DNA from: Tsuneonella sediminis
GTDB lineage: Bacteria > Pseudomonadota > Alphaproteobacteria > Sphingomonadales > Sphingomonadaceae
DNA length: 64,000 bases
Assembly (NCBI RefSeq): GCF_051912845.1
Contig: NZ_JBNCBU010000001.1
Location: 1,302,001-1,366,000, forward strand
Reading direction: 5' to 3'
Under the pieces are notes generated by a model that had not been told where the DNA came from, ran no database searches, and saw nothing but the letters and a program-made list of their open reading frames with translations. A program made the translations under genes and the position numbers. The number at the start of each line of letters is the position of its first letter. The first letter of the stretch is position 1. Below are positions 15,639 through 23,955 of this stretch, in pieces.

Positions 15639-17411
15639 TTGGATAACCAGCGCAATCTTCTCCTCGCCGTGGTGCTGTGCGGCCTGCTCCTGTTCGGGTG
15701 GGACGCCGGGATGAACTACTTCTATCCGCAACCGAAGGAACCCGTGCGCGCGGAAGCGCCGGCTGGTGCGCCCGGGGCGCCCGCGGCTGCTGGGCCCACC
15801 CGCGAGGGGGGCCTGACCGACCCAGCGGCGATCGCGCTCGAGGCGCGCGATCTCGAGACCGCGCTCAAGAGCCCCCAGCGCGTGCGCATCGACGCGCCCG
15901 AACTTTCGGGATCGATCGATCTCGTCGGTGCGCGGATCGACGACCTGACGCTGAAGGATCATCGCCAGGCGGTCGAGCGGGAATCGGGGCCGGTGCGCCT
16001 GTTCAGCCCCGCCGGCACGCCCGCGCAGCACTTTGCCCAGTTCGGCTGGCTCGGCGACGGGGTGACCGTGCCCGATGCGAAGACCGTGTGGACGGCCGAG
16101 GGCGGACCGCTGGCGCCCGGCAACCCGGTCAAGCTCAGCTGGAACAACCGTTCGGGTCAGATCTTCACGATCGAGCTGTCGATCGACGATGATTACATGA
16201 TCACGGCCAAGCAGACGGTGGGCAACGTCAGCGGCGCGCCGATCGTTGTGCGTCCGTTCGCGACGATCAGCCGCACCAGCGCGACCGCCAGCGAAAGCAC
16301 CTACACCATCCATTCGGGGCCGATCGGCTACTTTGGCGACGGGGTCGACTTCGGCACCGATTACGACGACGTGACTGAAGCCGGAAAGGTCAGCCCCGAG
16401 GGAAGCCCGAAGTGGCTGGGTTTTACCGACATCTACTGGCTGTCCGCGCTGATCCCGCAGGACACCACCGAAGTCGACGCCGACTTCCGCTCGCTCGGCG
16501 GCGGCGTCCACCGGGCCGATGCGATCTACGACCCCCTTACCGTGCCCAACGGGCGCGCGATCTCCCGCACCACCCGGCTGTTCGCCGGTGCCAAGGATGC
16601 CGACCTGCTCGGCGACTACGAGGAGACCGGCATCGCCGGATTCCAGAACGCGATCGACTGGGGCTGGTTCGGCGTGATCGAAAAGCCGATCCACTGGCTG
16701 CTCAACCAGCTCTACGGCCTCGTCCACAATTTCGGCGTGGCGATCATCCTGCTGACGGTGATCGTGCGCATCTTCATGTTCCCGATCGCACAGAAGCAGT
16801 TCGCCAGCATGGCGGCGATGCGCGCCATCCAGCCCAAGATGAAGGCCATCCAGGACCGCTACAAGGACGACAAGCCCAAGCAGCAGCAGGAGATCATGGC
16901 GCTCTACAAGTCGGAAGGCGTGAACCCGCTTGCCGGGTGTCTGCCGATCCTGCTCCAGATCCCGATCTTCTTCGGGCTCTACAAGGTGCTGATGCTGTCG
17001 ATCGACATGCGCCACAAGCCGTTCGCGCTGTGGATCAACGACCTGTCGGCGCCGGATCCGGCCCACATTTTGAACCTTTTCGGCCTGCTGCCGTTCACCC
17101 CGCCCAGCTTCCTCGCGATCGGACCGCTGGCGGTGCTTCTCGGTATCTCGATGTGGGCGACGTTCCGGCTCAACCCGCCCGCCACCGACCCGATCCAGGC
17201 GCAGATGTTCAAGTTCATGCCCTGGCTGCTGATGTTCGTGATGGCGCCGTTCGCGGCCGGCCTGCTGATCTACTGGATCACCAACAACATCCTGACGCTG
17301 GCGCAGCAGAGCTACCTCTATTCCAAGCACCCGCAACTGCGCGCGCAGGCGAGCAAGGACAAGGAAGACCGCGAGCGAGAGGCCAAGCGCGAAGCGAAGG
17401 CCAAGAGCTAG
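15639..17411 (+). CDS. yidC: Membrane protein insertase YidC
   Basis: YidC inserts and folds inner-membrane proteins, alone or with Sec. The 590-residue protein has the N-terminal signal-anchor helix (residues 5-25), a large periplasmic beta domain (about 60-350) and the conserved insertase core with five helices. The core includes VAIILLTVIVRIFMFPIAQK with the catalytic-groove Arg, the cytoplasmic coiled loop (PKMKAIQDRYKDDK) and GCLPILLQIPIFFGLY. Translation appears to start at TTG 15639; no ATG exists nearby in frame. The charged C-terminal tail is short. Confidence 0.95.
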   Translation: MDNQRNLLLAVVLCGLLLFGWDAGMNYFYPQPKEPVRAEAPAGAPGAPAAAGPTREGGLTDPAAIALEARDLETALKSPQRVRIDAPELSGSIDLVGARIDDLTLKDHRQAVERESGPVRLFSPAGTPAQHFAQFGWLGDGVTVPDAKTVWTAEGGPLAPGNPVKLSWNNRSGQIFTIELSIDDDYMITAKQTVGNVSGAPIVVRPFATISRTSATASESTYTIHSGPIGYFGDGVDFGTDYDDVTEAGKVSPEGSPKWLGFTDIYWLSALIPQDTTEVDADFRSLGGGVHRADAIYDPLTVPNGRAISRTTRLFAGAKDADLLGDYEETGIAGFQNAIDWGWFGVIEKPIHWLLNQLYGLVHNFGVAIILLTVIVRIFMFPIAQKQFASMAAMRAIQPKMKAIQDRYKDDKPKQQQEIMALYKSEGVNPLAGCLPILLQIPIFFGLYKVLMLSIDMRHKPFALWINDLSAPDPAHILNLFGLLPFTPPSFLAIGPLAVLLGISMWATFRLNPPATDPIQAQMFKFMPWLLMFVMAPFAAGLLIYWITNNILTLAQQSYLYSKHPQLRAQASKDKEDREREAKREAKAKS

Positions 17412-17419
17412 GCCGCCCG

Positions 17420-18070
17420 GTGACCGAGGACGAGATTGCCGCCGCCGAGCACGAGGAACGCGCCCGCAAGCTCCTGACGGGGCGGGTCGAGTTCCTGTTG
17501 TCGGCTCCCCAGCTCAAGTTCCTGCCCGAACCCGAGGTGCCGGAAGTCGCCTTCGCGGGCCGGTCGAACGTGGGCAAGAGCTCGCTGCTCAACGCGCTCA
17601 CGGGCCGCAAGAGCCTTGCCCGCGCCTCGGTCACCCCGGGTCGCACGCAGGAACTCAACTTCTTCGACGTCGGCGAGCCGCTCGCTATGCGGTTGGTCGA
17701 CATGCCGGGCTACGGGTTCGCCAAGGCGCCGGTGAAGGTGGTCGAGCGGTGGAAGATGCTGGTGCGCGACTTCCTGCGCGGGCGGCAGGTCCTCAAGCGC
17801 ACGCTGGTGCTGGTCGACAGCCGCCACGGCCTCAAGGACGTCGACCGCGAGATGATGAAGATGCTCGACGAAGCGGCGGCCGGCTACCGGATCGTCCTGA
17901 CCAAGGCCGACAAGATAAAGGCGAGCGACCTTGCCGCGGTCACCGCCGCGACCGAGGCGGAGGCGAAGAAGCACGTCGCCGCCTTCCCGCAGATTCACGT
18001 CACCTCGAGCGAAAAGGGCATGGGCATTGCCGAACTGCGCGCCGCGGTGTTGGCGGACGCGGAGAGCTAA
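17420..18070 (+). CDS. engB: Ribosome biogenesis GTP-binding protein YihA/EngB
   Basis: EngB is an essential GTPase for 50S subunit assembly. The 216-residue protein carries G1 (AGRSNVGKSS), G2 Thr in TPGRTQ, G3 (DMPGYGF) and G4 (TKADK), with the G5 region TSSEKG. The GTG at 17420 follows the yidC stop by 8 bases. The yidC-engB order is conserved in alphaproteobacteria. Confidence 0.95.
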   Translation: MTEDEIAAAEHEERARKLLTGRVEFLLSAPQLKFLPEPEVPEVAFAGRSNVGKSSLLNALTGRKSLARASVTPGRTQELNFFDVGEPLAMRLVDMPGYGFAKAPVKVVERWKMLVRDFLRGRQVLKRTLVLVDSRHGLKDVDREMMKMLDEAAAGYRIVLTKADKIKASDLAAVTAATEAEAKKHVAAFPQIHVTSSEKGMGIAELRAAVLADAES

Positions 18071-18084
18071 GGCCTTTCGCCGGA

Positions 18085-18510
18085 TCAGTAGTCTCCCGGC
18101 CCGTGGACCCACGCCGAGGCGAGTTTGCGAAGCGTGACCGTCGCCGTGCCCGCCGCCGCCTCACCGAATTCGAGCGTGCGCCGCAGCTGATCGGTCTCCA
18201 GTCGTTCCTCGAACCTGAAGCCGCATTGCAGCCCGGCTTGCCAGACGACGGATACGAGACAGGCGTAATCCAGCCAGAGAAGCCGCCCCTCACGAAGGGT
18301 TCGCGGATGGATCAGGCGCGCGCTGGCCCCCGTCGGTGAAATGTCCGCCAATTGCAGGCGAATGTTCAGATCGGACGAAACGAAACGCGCGGCGAGGTCG
18401 ATCGGATGCCGGCAATTCTGCCGTCGCCCGATCAATGCCTCGACCCCGCTCGACACGTGTTCGCGATCAATGACCGGGCTTCGACCCGGCGCGCACGCAA
18501 TAGACGACAC
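18085..18510 (-). CDS. PilZ domain protein
   Basis: A 141-residue protein with RRQNCRHPIDL and DISPTGASARL, matching the RxxxR and D/NxSxxG motifs that bind cyclic di-GMP in PilZ domains. The first of these is relaxed, so binding is uncertain. There is no other domain. It stands alone between engB and a VOC-family gene, so no pathway is suggested. Codon use matches the neighbourhood. Confidence 0.7.
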   Translation of the reverse strand: MSSIACAPGRSPVIDREHVSSGVEALIGRRQNCRHPIDLAARFVSSDLNIRLQLADISPTGASARLIHPRTLREGRLLWLDYACLVSVVWQAGLQCGFRFEERLETDQLRRTLEFGEAAAGTATVTLRKLASAWVHGPGDY

Positions 18511-18608
18511 CCGAAAATCCTTCGCGACCTGGGCAATCTACCCGGCCCGGGAATTTCGGTTCCTCAAGAGAATGAAATTGCTGGTTTACTTTGCGTAAAC
18601 GGCGCTGC

Positions 18609-19031
18609 TCAGCTGGCGAACAGGCTGGCCAAGCTCCTGAAAGCCTTCATCTCGATCGCGTTGCCGCTGGGATCGCGGAAGAACATCGTCCTCTGCTCGC
18701 CCGGTTCGCCGGCGAAGCGGGTGTAGGGTTCGATTTCGAACCGCGTGCCCGCCGCGCGCATCCTGTCCGCCAGGTCGTCGAACGCCTCGAGGGTAAGCAC
18801 CACCCCGAAATGCGGCACCGGCACGCCGTGCCCGTCGACCGGGTTGACCGCAGCGTCGCCACCCGCTCGGCCGGGCGCGTGGTGGACCACGAATTGGTGG
18901 CCGAAGAAGTCGAAGTCGACCCACGTTTCGGCGCTGCGGCCTTCGGGCAGGCCGAGGACGCCGCCGTAGAACGCGCGCGCCTCGGCAATGTCGCGGACGG
19001 GAACGGCGAGATGGAACGGACGCAGGCTCAT
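18609..19031 (-). CDS. VOC/glyoxalase superfamily protein
   Basis: A 140-residue protein with the paired beta-alpha-beta-beta-beta fold of vicinal-oxygen-chelate enzymes. FHLAVPVRDIAEARAFYGGVLGL opens the first half with the metal-binding His, HFGVVL gives the second His and GNAIEMKAF the Glu. Such proteins include dioxygenases, lyases and resistance proteins; the substrate cannot be inferred. Length is that of a single-subunit small VOC protein. Confidence 0.85.
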   Translation of the reverse strand: MSLRPFHLAVPVRDIAEARAFYGGVLGLPEGRSAETWVDFDFFGHQFVVHHAPGRAGGDAAVNPVDGHGVPVPHFGVVLTLEAFDDLADRMRAAGTRFEIEPYTRFAGEPGEQRTMFFRDPSGNAIEMKAFRSLASLFAS

Positions 19032-19176
19032 GGCGCTCCTCTAATGCCGCGACATCCAATTTCCTACAGCGAGAGAGTCGTGGCCGGGACGACGGTTAAC
19101 CGGCTGCGTCGTTCAGCCTCGACAGCGTCACGCTGAATGCCTAGGGCCCGCGCCGGGTGGGCAACAGGTGGATTTC

Positions 19177-19848
19177 ATGAAGCTGATCGTCGGCAACCGG
19201 AATTATTCGAGCTGGTCGCTGCGCGGCTGGCTCGCGGCAAAGCAGTCGGGCCTCGCGTTCGAGGAACTGACGGTCAACATTTCGGGCGAGGAGTGGGAGG
19301 AGGCCAAGCGCGCAATGGGCGAGATCCAGCCCAGCCGCGGCAAGGTGCCGATCCTGTGGGACGGCGACACAGTCATCTGGGACAGCCTCGCGATCCTCGA
19401 ATACCTTGCCGACAAGGTCGGGCGGGACCGCTTCTGGCCCAAGGACGATACTCCGCGCGGCATGGCCCGCGCAATGGTCGCCGAGATGCATTCGAGTTAC
19501 CTTGCCCTGCGCCGCGAATGCCCGATGAACATCCGCATGCGCCACGAGGGGATTTCGATCACCGACGAGGCCAAGGCCGACATCGTGCGGGTTCTTCAGC
19601 TCTGGGCCGAGGCGCGCGCGCGGTTCGGCCGCGGCGGCCCGTTCCTGTTCGGTACGTTCGGCGCCGCCGACATCTTCTACGCGCCCGTCGTCAGCCGGTT
19701 CGTCACGTACGGCATCGGAGTGCCGGGTTTCGCGCAGACCTATATGGAGGCGGTCTGGGAACACGAATGGATGCAGGCCTGGATCAGGGCCGCAGAGGAC
19801 GAGCAATGGGTTATCGAACAGTGGGACAGCGTACCATCGGCCGGATAG
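19177..19848 (+). CDS. Glutathione S-transferase family protein
   Basis: A 223-residue cytosolic GST. The N-terminal thioredoxin-like domain starts KLIVGNRNYSSWSLRGWLA, with a Ser in the catalytic position, and includes GKVPILWDGDTVIWDSLAI, where the cis-Pro and the Asp/Ser bind glutathione. The C-terminal helical domain contains FGAADIFYAPVV. The ATG at 19177 has AGGTGG six bases upstream; an ATG at 19168 adds three residues. The 3' end overlaps the nuclease gene by 43 bases. Confidence 0.9.
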   Translation: MKLIVGNRNYSSWSLRGWLAAKQSGLAFEELTVNISGEEWEEAKRAMGEIQPSRGKVPILWDGDTVIWDSLAILEYLADKVGRDRFWPKDDTPRGMARAMVAEMHSSYLALRRECPMNIRMRHEGISITDEAKADIVRVLQLWAEARARFGRGGPFLFGTFGAADIFYAPVVSRFVTYGIGVPGFAQTYMEAVWEHEWMQAWIRAAEDEQWVIEQWDSVPSAG

Positions 19849-20705
19849 CCTGCATCGCTGCCGCGGCAGCCGCGCTGCTCGCGCTCCTTCTTCCTGCGCC
19901 CGCGCTGGCGTGGGGGTATTACGGGCACGAGACGACAGCGCGGATTGCTTGGGCGAACGTGCGGCCCCAGACCCGCACAGCGATCTTGCGACTGATCGCG
20001 CACGAGCGCGAACTCGGCACGCCAGATTGCCGTATCCGCGACCTTGCCGATGCCTCGACCTGGCCCGACTGCCTGCGCCGCGACGCGTGGCGCTGGGCCT
20101 ATACCTTTCCCTGGCACTACCAGACCGAGCCGATCGGCGAGCCGTACGATGCGCGCAAGAACTGTTCGTCGGGCGCCTGCGTATCGGCGCAGATCGAGCG
20201 CAACCAGCGCATCCTCGCCGACGAGAGTCTGCCGGCAAACGTGCGGCTCGAGGCGATGGCGTTCATGGTCCATTTCGCAGGCGACATCCACATGCCGCTT
20301 CATTCGGGCGACAACGACGACCGGGGCGGCAATGACGTCGTCACCCGGTACGGGATAGTCCCCGGCCTCAACCTCCACTGGGTGTGGGACGGCGCGCTTG
20401 CCGAACGCGCCATTTCGGGCGCGAACCCTCCGCTCGTGCGCCGCTATTCGGACGCCGAGCGCGCGGCGCTCGGGGGCGGGAATGCCGCCGACTGGGGACG
20501 CGAAAGCTGGGAACTGGCCCGAGGATTCGTCTACCCCAACGCCTTCGGAGACGCGCCGCCTTCCGACTCGGCGGCACTGACCCAGGACGCGATCGTCGCC
20601 GCAGTGCCTGTTGCGCAGCGCCGGATCGCGCAGGCCGGCCTGCGCATTGCCGGATACCTCGACGCGGCGTTCGCGCCCGACCCGCTCTCCATGCCGGAAC
20701 GCTAG
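19806..20705 (+). CDS. Secreted S1/P1-type nuclease
   Basis: S1/P1 nucleases are zinc-dependent, single-strand-preferring nucleases exported from the cell. The 299-residue precursor has an N-terminal signal peptide whose cleavage after LAPAPALA leaves Trp as the first mature residue (WGYYGHETTARIAW). This is the hallmark of the family, because the Trp N-terminus and the following His help bind the zinc cluster. Further ligands are in MVHFAGDIHMPLH and LNLHWVWDG. The ATG at 19806 lies within the last 43 bases of the GST gene, which suggests coupling. It converges on the cupin gene, and the two stop codons overlap. Confidence 0.9.
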   Translation: MGYRTVGQRTIGRIACIAAAAAALLALLLPAPALAWGYYGHETTARIAWANVRPQTRTAILRLIAHERELGTPDCRIRDLADASTWPDCLRRDAWRWAYTFPWHYQTEPIGEPYDARKNCSSGACVSAQIERNQRILADESLPANVRLEAMAFMVHFAGDIHMPLHSGDNDDRGGNDVVTRYGIVPGLNLHWVWDGALAERAISGANPPLVRRYSDAERAALGGGNAADWGRESWELARGFVYPNAFGDAPPSDSAALTQDAIVAAVPVAQRRIAQAGLRIAGYLDAAFAPDPLSMPER

Positions 20706-21169
20706 GGCAGCCGGCGCGAGGGATAGGGCGTGCCGTCCTTGCGGGTGTACCCTTCCGGCCCGAAACGCATGTCGATGTCGGGATATTCGCCGTGATCGGC
20801 CTCGCTGTCCCCCGCGCTGACGACGACGAACGCGCAGGCCCTGTCGCTCCGGTTCTGCAGGTGATGGCCGCTGCGCACCCCGGCGGGCCAGGCGCACACG
20901 TCGCCGGGTCGGACGAAGGTCTCGCCGTCGTCCTCCACCAGCACCGCCTCGCCCTCGAGCATGACGAGCAATTCGTCCTCCTCGGCGTGCCAGTGCCGCT
21001 GCGACGACCATGCGCCAGGCTCCAGCACGACGTGACTCGCGCCCATGCGGGACAAACCCGCGACGGGTGCTAGGCGGCGATAGCGGCGGCCGGCCACCGC
21101 CGCGTCGAATGGCGGGGGGTACCCGGTCGCGCTGGTCTGCGGGATCGAGGTCAGGTCAACCTTGGGCAT
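20702..21169 (-). CDS. Cupin domain protein
   Basis: A 155-residue single-cupin protein. Cupin motif 1 is QRHWHAEEDELLVMLEGEAV (His, His, Glu metal ligands) and motif 2 is RPGDVCAWPAG followed by GHHLQNRS with the last His. The acidic C-terminal tail ends in a GYTRKDGTPYP segment seen in several proteobacterial cupins of unknown function. Likely a metal-dependent small-molecule binding protein; the substrate is not inferable. Confidence 0.85.
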   Translation of the reverse strand: MPKVDLTSIPQTSATGYPPPFDAAVAGRRYRRLAPVAGLSRMGASHVVLEPGAWSSQRHWHAEEDELLVMLEGEAVLVEDDGETFVRPGDVCAWPAGVRSGHHLQNRSDRACAFVVVSAGDSEADHGEYPDIDMRFGPEGYTRKDGTPYPSRRLP

Positions 21170-21222
21170 GACTGCATTCTCGTTGCTGGATCGGCGATCG
21201 CTGCTCGTATAGCGGTGCGGTC

Positions 21223-22365
21223 ATGACCGACGCCAGCGTTGCCGCACTCGCCGAAAAACTCATCGCCTGTCCCAGCGTAACGCCAGCGCAGGGCCTGGTG
21301 TTCGACGCGCTTGAGGCCATGCTCGCGCCATTGGGTTTCGAGATCGACCGGTTCGTCGCCGGAGACGCGCCAGACGGCCCCGTCGAGAACATGCTGGCGA
21401 TCCGCCGCGGCCCCGAGGGCAGCCGGCACTTCGCATTCGCCGGGCACCTGGATGTCGTCCCGCCGGGAGAGGGCTGGACCAGCGCGCCGTTCGCGCCCGA
21501 AACGCGCCCCGGGCCGGGCGGCGCGCTGCTCTATGGCCGGGGCGCAGTCGACATGAAGGGTGCCATCGCCGCGATGGCGGCCGCCGTACGCGACGTGCCG
21601 ACCGAGGCCGGTACGCTGAGCTTCGTGATCACCGGCGACGAGGAAGGCCCCGCCGTCCACGGCACCCGCGCGCTGATCGATCGGATGCGCGCGCGCGGCG
21701 ACCTTCCTGACCTCATCCTCGTCGGCGAGCCCACCTCTGCGCACCGGCTCGGCGACACGGTCAAGATCGGCCGGCGCGGGTCGGTCAACATCTGGCTCGA
21801 AGTCGAAGGGGTACAGGGCCATGTCGCCTATCCGCACTTGGCCGACAACCCGATCACAAGGCTCGTCGCCATCCTCGCCGAACTCGAGTCGCTGACGCTC
21901 GACGACGGCGACGAATGGTTCCAGCCTTCCAATATTGAACCGACCGATATCGAGGTGGGCAATCCGGCGCACAACGTCATTCCAGCCAGGGCAACGGCGC
22001 GCATTTCGATCCGGTTCAATGCCCGGCACACCGGCGCCTCGCTCGCCCGGCGCGTCGCGGAGGTCGCCGAACGTCACGGCGGAAGGGCAAAGGCGATCAT
22101 CAGTGGCGAGGCGTTTCTGACCCCTCCCGGCGAGTTCTCGGCCATGATCAGCGAGGCGGTGGAAGCCGAGACCGGCATCGTTCCGGAGCTCTCCACGACG
22201 GGCGGCACGTCCGACGCGCGGTTCCTCAAGGACCTGGCCCCGGTGATCGAGTTCGGCCTTTGCAACGCGACGATGCACAAGCGCGACGAGGCGGTCGCGG
22301 TCGCCGATCTGGAGATGCTGGCGCGGATCTACTCCCGGATTGCGCGCGCGGCGCTGGCGTGCTGA
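21223..22365 (+). CDS. dapE: Succinyl-diaminopimelate desuccinylase
   Basis: DapE removes succinate from N-succinyl-LL-diaminopimelate, a late step to diaminopimelate and lysine. The 380-residue M20 metallohydrolase has the zinc ligands in FAGHLDVVPPG, GRGAVDMKG and ITGDEEGPA, then VGEPTS, and the C-terminal His in the TMHKRDEAV segment. The family-specific substrate region TTGGTSDARF is also present. The start at 21223 follows a candidate promoter. dapB lies 8 kb upstream, so the pathway is dispersed. Confidence 0.93.
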   Translation: MTDASVAALAEKLIACPSVTPAQGLVFDALEAMLAPLGFEIDRFVAGDAPDGPVENMLAIRRGPEGSRHFAFAGHLDVVPPGEGWTSAPFAPETRPGPGGALLYGRGAVDMKGAIAAMAAAVRDVPTEAGTLSFVITGDEEGPAVHGTRALIDRMRARGDLPDLILVGEPTSAHRLGDTVKIGRRGSVNIWLEVEGVQGHVAYPHLADNPITRLVAILAELESLTLDDGDEWFQPSNIEPTDIEVGNPAHNVIPARATARISIRFNARHTGASLARRVAEVAERHGGRAKAIISGEAFLTPPGEFSAMISEAVEAETGIVPELSTTGGTSDARFLKDLAPVIEFGLCNATMHKRDEAVAVADLEMLARIYSRIARAALAC

Positions 22366-22428
22366 AAGGGCGCGCCGGGGCGGGTCACGCAACCGGACCA
22401 TTCTACATTGGAAAGTGAAGGGGTTGCG

Positions 22429-23826
22429 ATGGCCACTGCGGGCACCGGGGACTTGATCATGCGCGACCGGCCCCGGTCGGCATTCGGCTGGCTGCTGCAC
22501 GCGCTCAGCCGCCATCTTACCGCGTCGATCATGGTCGGGCTGGTGCTGGGCGTGCTGGCCGGCTGGCTGGTTCACGCCGGGCTGCTTTCGGGCGTGGCGG
22601 CGCCCGAGACCTGGGCGCGCGGGTTCCAGATGCTGTCCACGATCTTCCTGAACCTGATCAAGATGCTCGTCGCGCCGCTGGTCCTCGCGACGATCGTCGC
22701 GGGACTTGCGCACATGGGCGACACGACTGCGGTTGGCCGGATCGGCGTGCGGGCGATCCTCTGGTTCATCGTCGCGAGCGTCATTTCGATCGGGCTCGGC
22801 CTCGTCATGGTCAACCTGTTCCAGCCCGGCGTGGGGATCGACATCGCCGCGCCGACGCAGGCCGTCGGGGAAGTTCGGAAGCTCGACTTCTTCGAGTTCA
22901 TCGAGCACGTCTTTCCCAAGAACGTGATCGGCGCGATGGCCGATAACAACGTCCTCCAGATCCTCGTCTTCGCGCTTTTCGCGGGCGTCGGCCTGACCGC
23001 GCTGGGGGAAAAGGGGCGCCCGCTCGTCAAGGCGGCCGAGTCGCTCGGCGAGCTGATGCTCGAGATCACGGGCTACGTAATGCGCTTCGCCCCGTTCGCG
23101 GTCTTCGGCGCGCTCGCCAACGTCGTCGCGCAGAACGGTCTCGGCATCCTCGTCACTTACGCCAAGCTGCTGGGCGAGTTCTACCTGGCGCTGGCAGTGC
23201 TCTGGGCCCTGCTCCTGGCCGCCGCGTTCGCGTTCCTGCGGGGCCGGGCATTCCATCTGGTGCGTTACGTGCGCCAGCCGGTGCTGATCGCGTTCTCGAC
23301 CGCCTCGAGCGAGGCGGCGATGCCCAAGCTGTTCGAGCAACTCGACCGGTTCGGCATTCCGCGCCGGGTGTCGGGCCTGATGATTCCGCTCGGCTACAGC
23401 TTCAATCTCGACGGCTCGATGATGTACGCGAGTTTCGCGACGATCTTCATTGCCCAGGCCTACGGCATCGAGCTGTCGCTCGGCACCCAGATCGCGATCC
23501 TGGCGACCCTGATGATCAGTTCGAAGGGCATCGCAGCGGTTCCCCGCGCGAGCCTGGTGGTCATCGCCGCCACGCTCGCCATGTTCGACCTGCCTGCAGA
23601 GGGTATCGCGCTGGTTCTGGCCATCGACCAGTTTCTCGACATGGGCCGCACCGCCACCAACGTGCTCGGCAATTCCGTGGCGACCAGCGTCATCACGAAA
23701 TGGGAAGGCATGCTCCAGCCGATGCGCGACCCGGACGAGGACTTCCCCGTCGCCCCGCACCACACGGCGGCCGACGGGCGCGCCGGGCTCGTGCTCGACG
23801 AGGATAATTTCCGGCACCCGGCCTGA
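22429..23826 (+). CDS. Dicarboxylate/amino acid:cation symporter (DAACS family), copy 1
   Basis: A 465-residue inner-membrane symporter of the glutamate/C4-dicarboxylate type, expected to co-import an acidic amino acid or dicarboxylate with Na+ or H+. It shows eight helices, the Ser-rich hairpin (FSTASSEAAMP), the NLDGSMMY motif in helix 7 and DQFLDMGRTATNVLGNS in helix 8, where an Asp and Arg bind substrate. The ATG at 22429 has AAGGGG five bases upstream; a TTG at 22408 is less likely. A second member follows 102-129 bases downstream, giving a tandem pair. Confidence 0.92.
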   Translation: MATAGTGDLIMRDRPRSAFGWLLHALSRHLTASIMVGLVLGVLAGWLVHAGLLSGVAAPETWARGFQMLSTIFLNLIKMLVAPLVLATIVAGLAHMGDTTAVGRIGVRAILWFIVASVISIGLGLVMVNLFQPGVGIDIAAPTQAVGEVRKLDFFEFIEHVFPKNVIGAMADNNVLQILVFALFAGVGLTALGEKGRPLVKAAESLGELMLEITGYVMRFAPFAVFGALANVVAQNGLGILVTYAKLLGEFYLALAVLWALLLAAAFAFLRGRAFHLVRYVRQPVLIAFSTASSEAAMPKLFEQLDRFGIPRRVSGLMIPLGYSFNLDGSMMYASFATIFIAQAYGIELSLGTQIAILATLMISSKGIAAVPRASLVVIAATLAMFDLPAEGIALVLAIDQFLDMGRTATNVLGNSVATSVITKWEGMLQPMRDPDEDFPVAPHHTAADGRAGLVLDEDNFRHPA

Positions 23827-23955
23827 CCGGTTTGGCGCACGCAATCAGGCGGGTAGTCACGGCGGTGCCGGTCCGGTAGGTTTCCCTATCCTCGCGTCGC
23901 CAAGGCGCCTCACAGGAAGGGACATCCCATTATCGGTCGCTGGTTCGCCATTCCG

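Noticed and set aside
21151..23844. 897-codon open frame on the minus strand across dapE and the first DAACS gene
   Set aside because: High-GC antisense frame; translation is low in hydrophobics and has no motif, while the plus strand has two clear genes.
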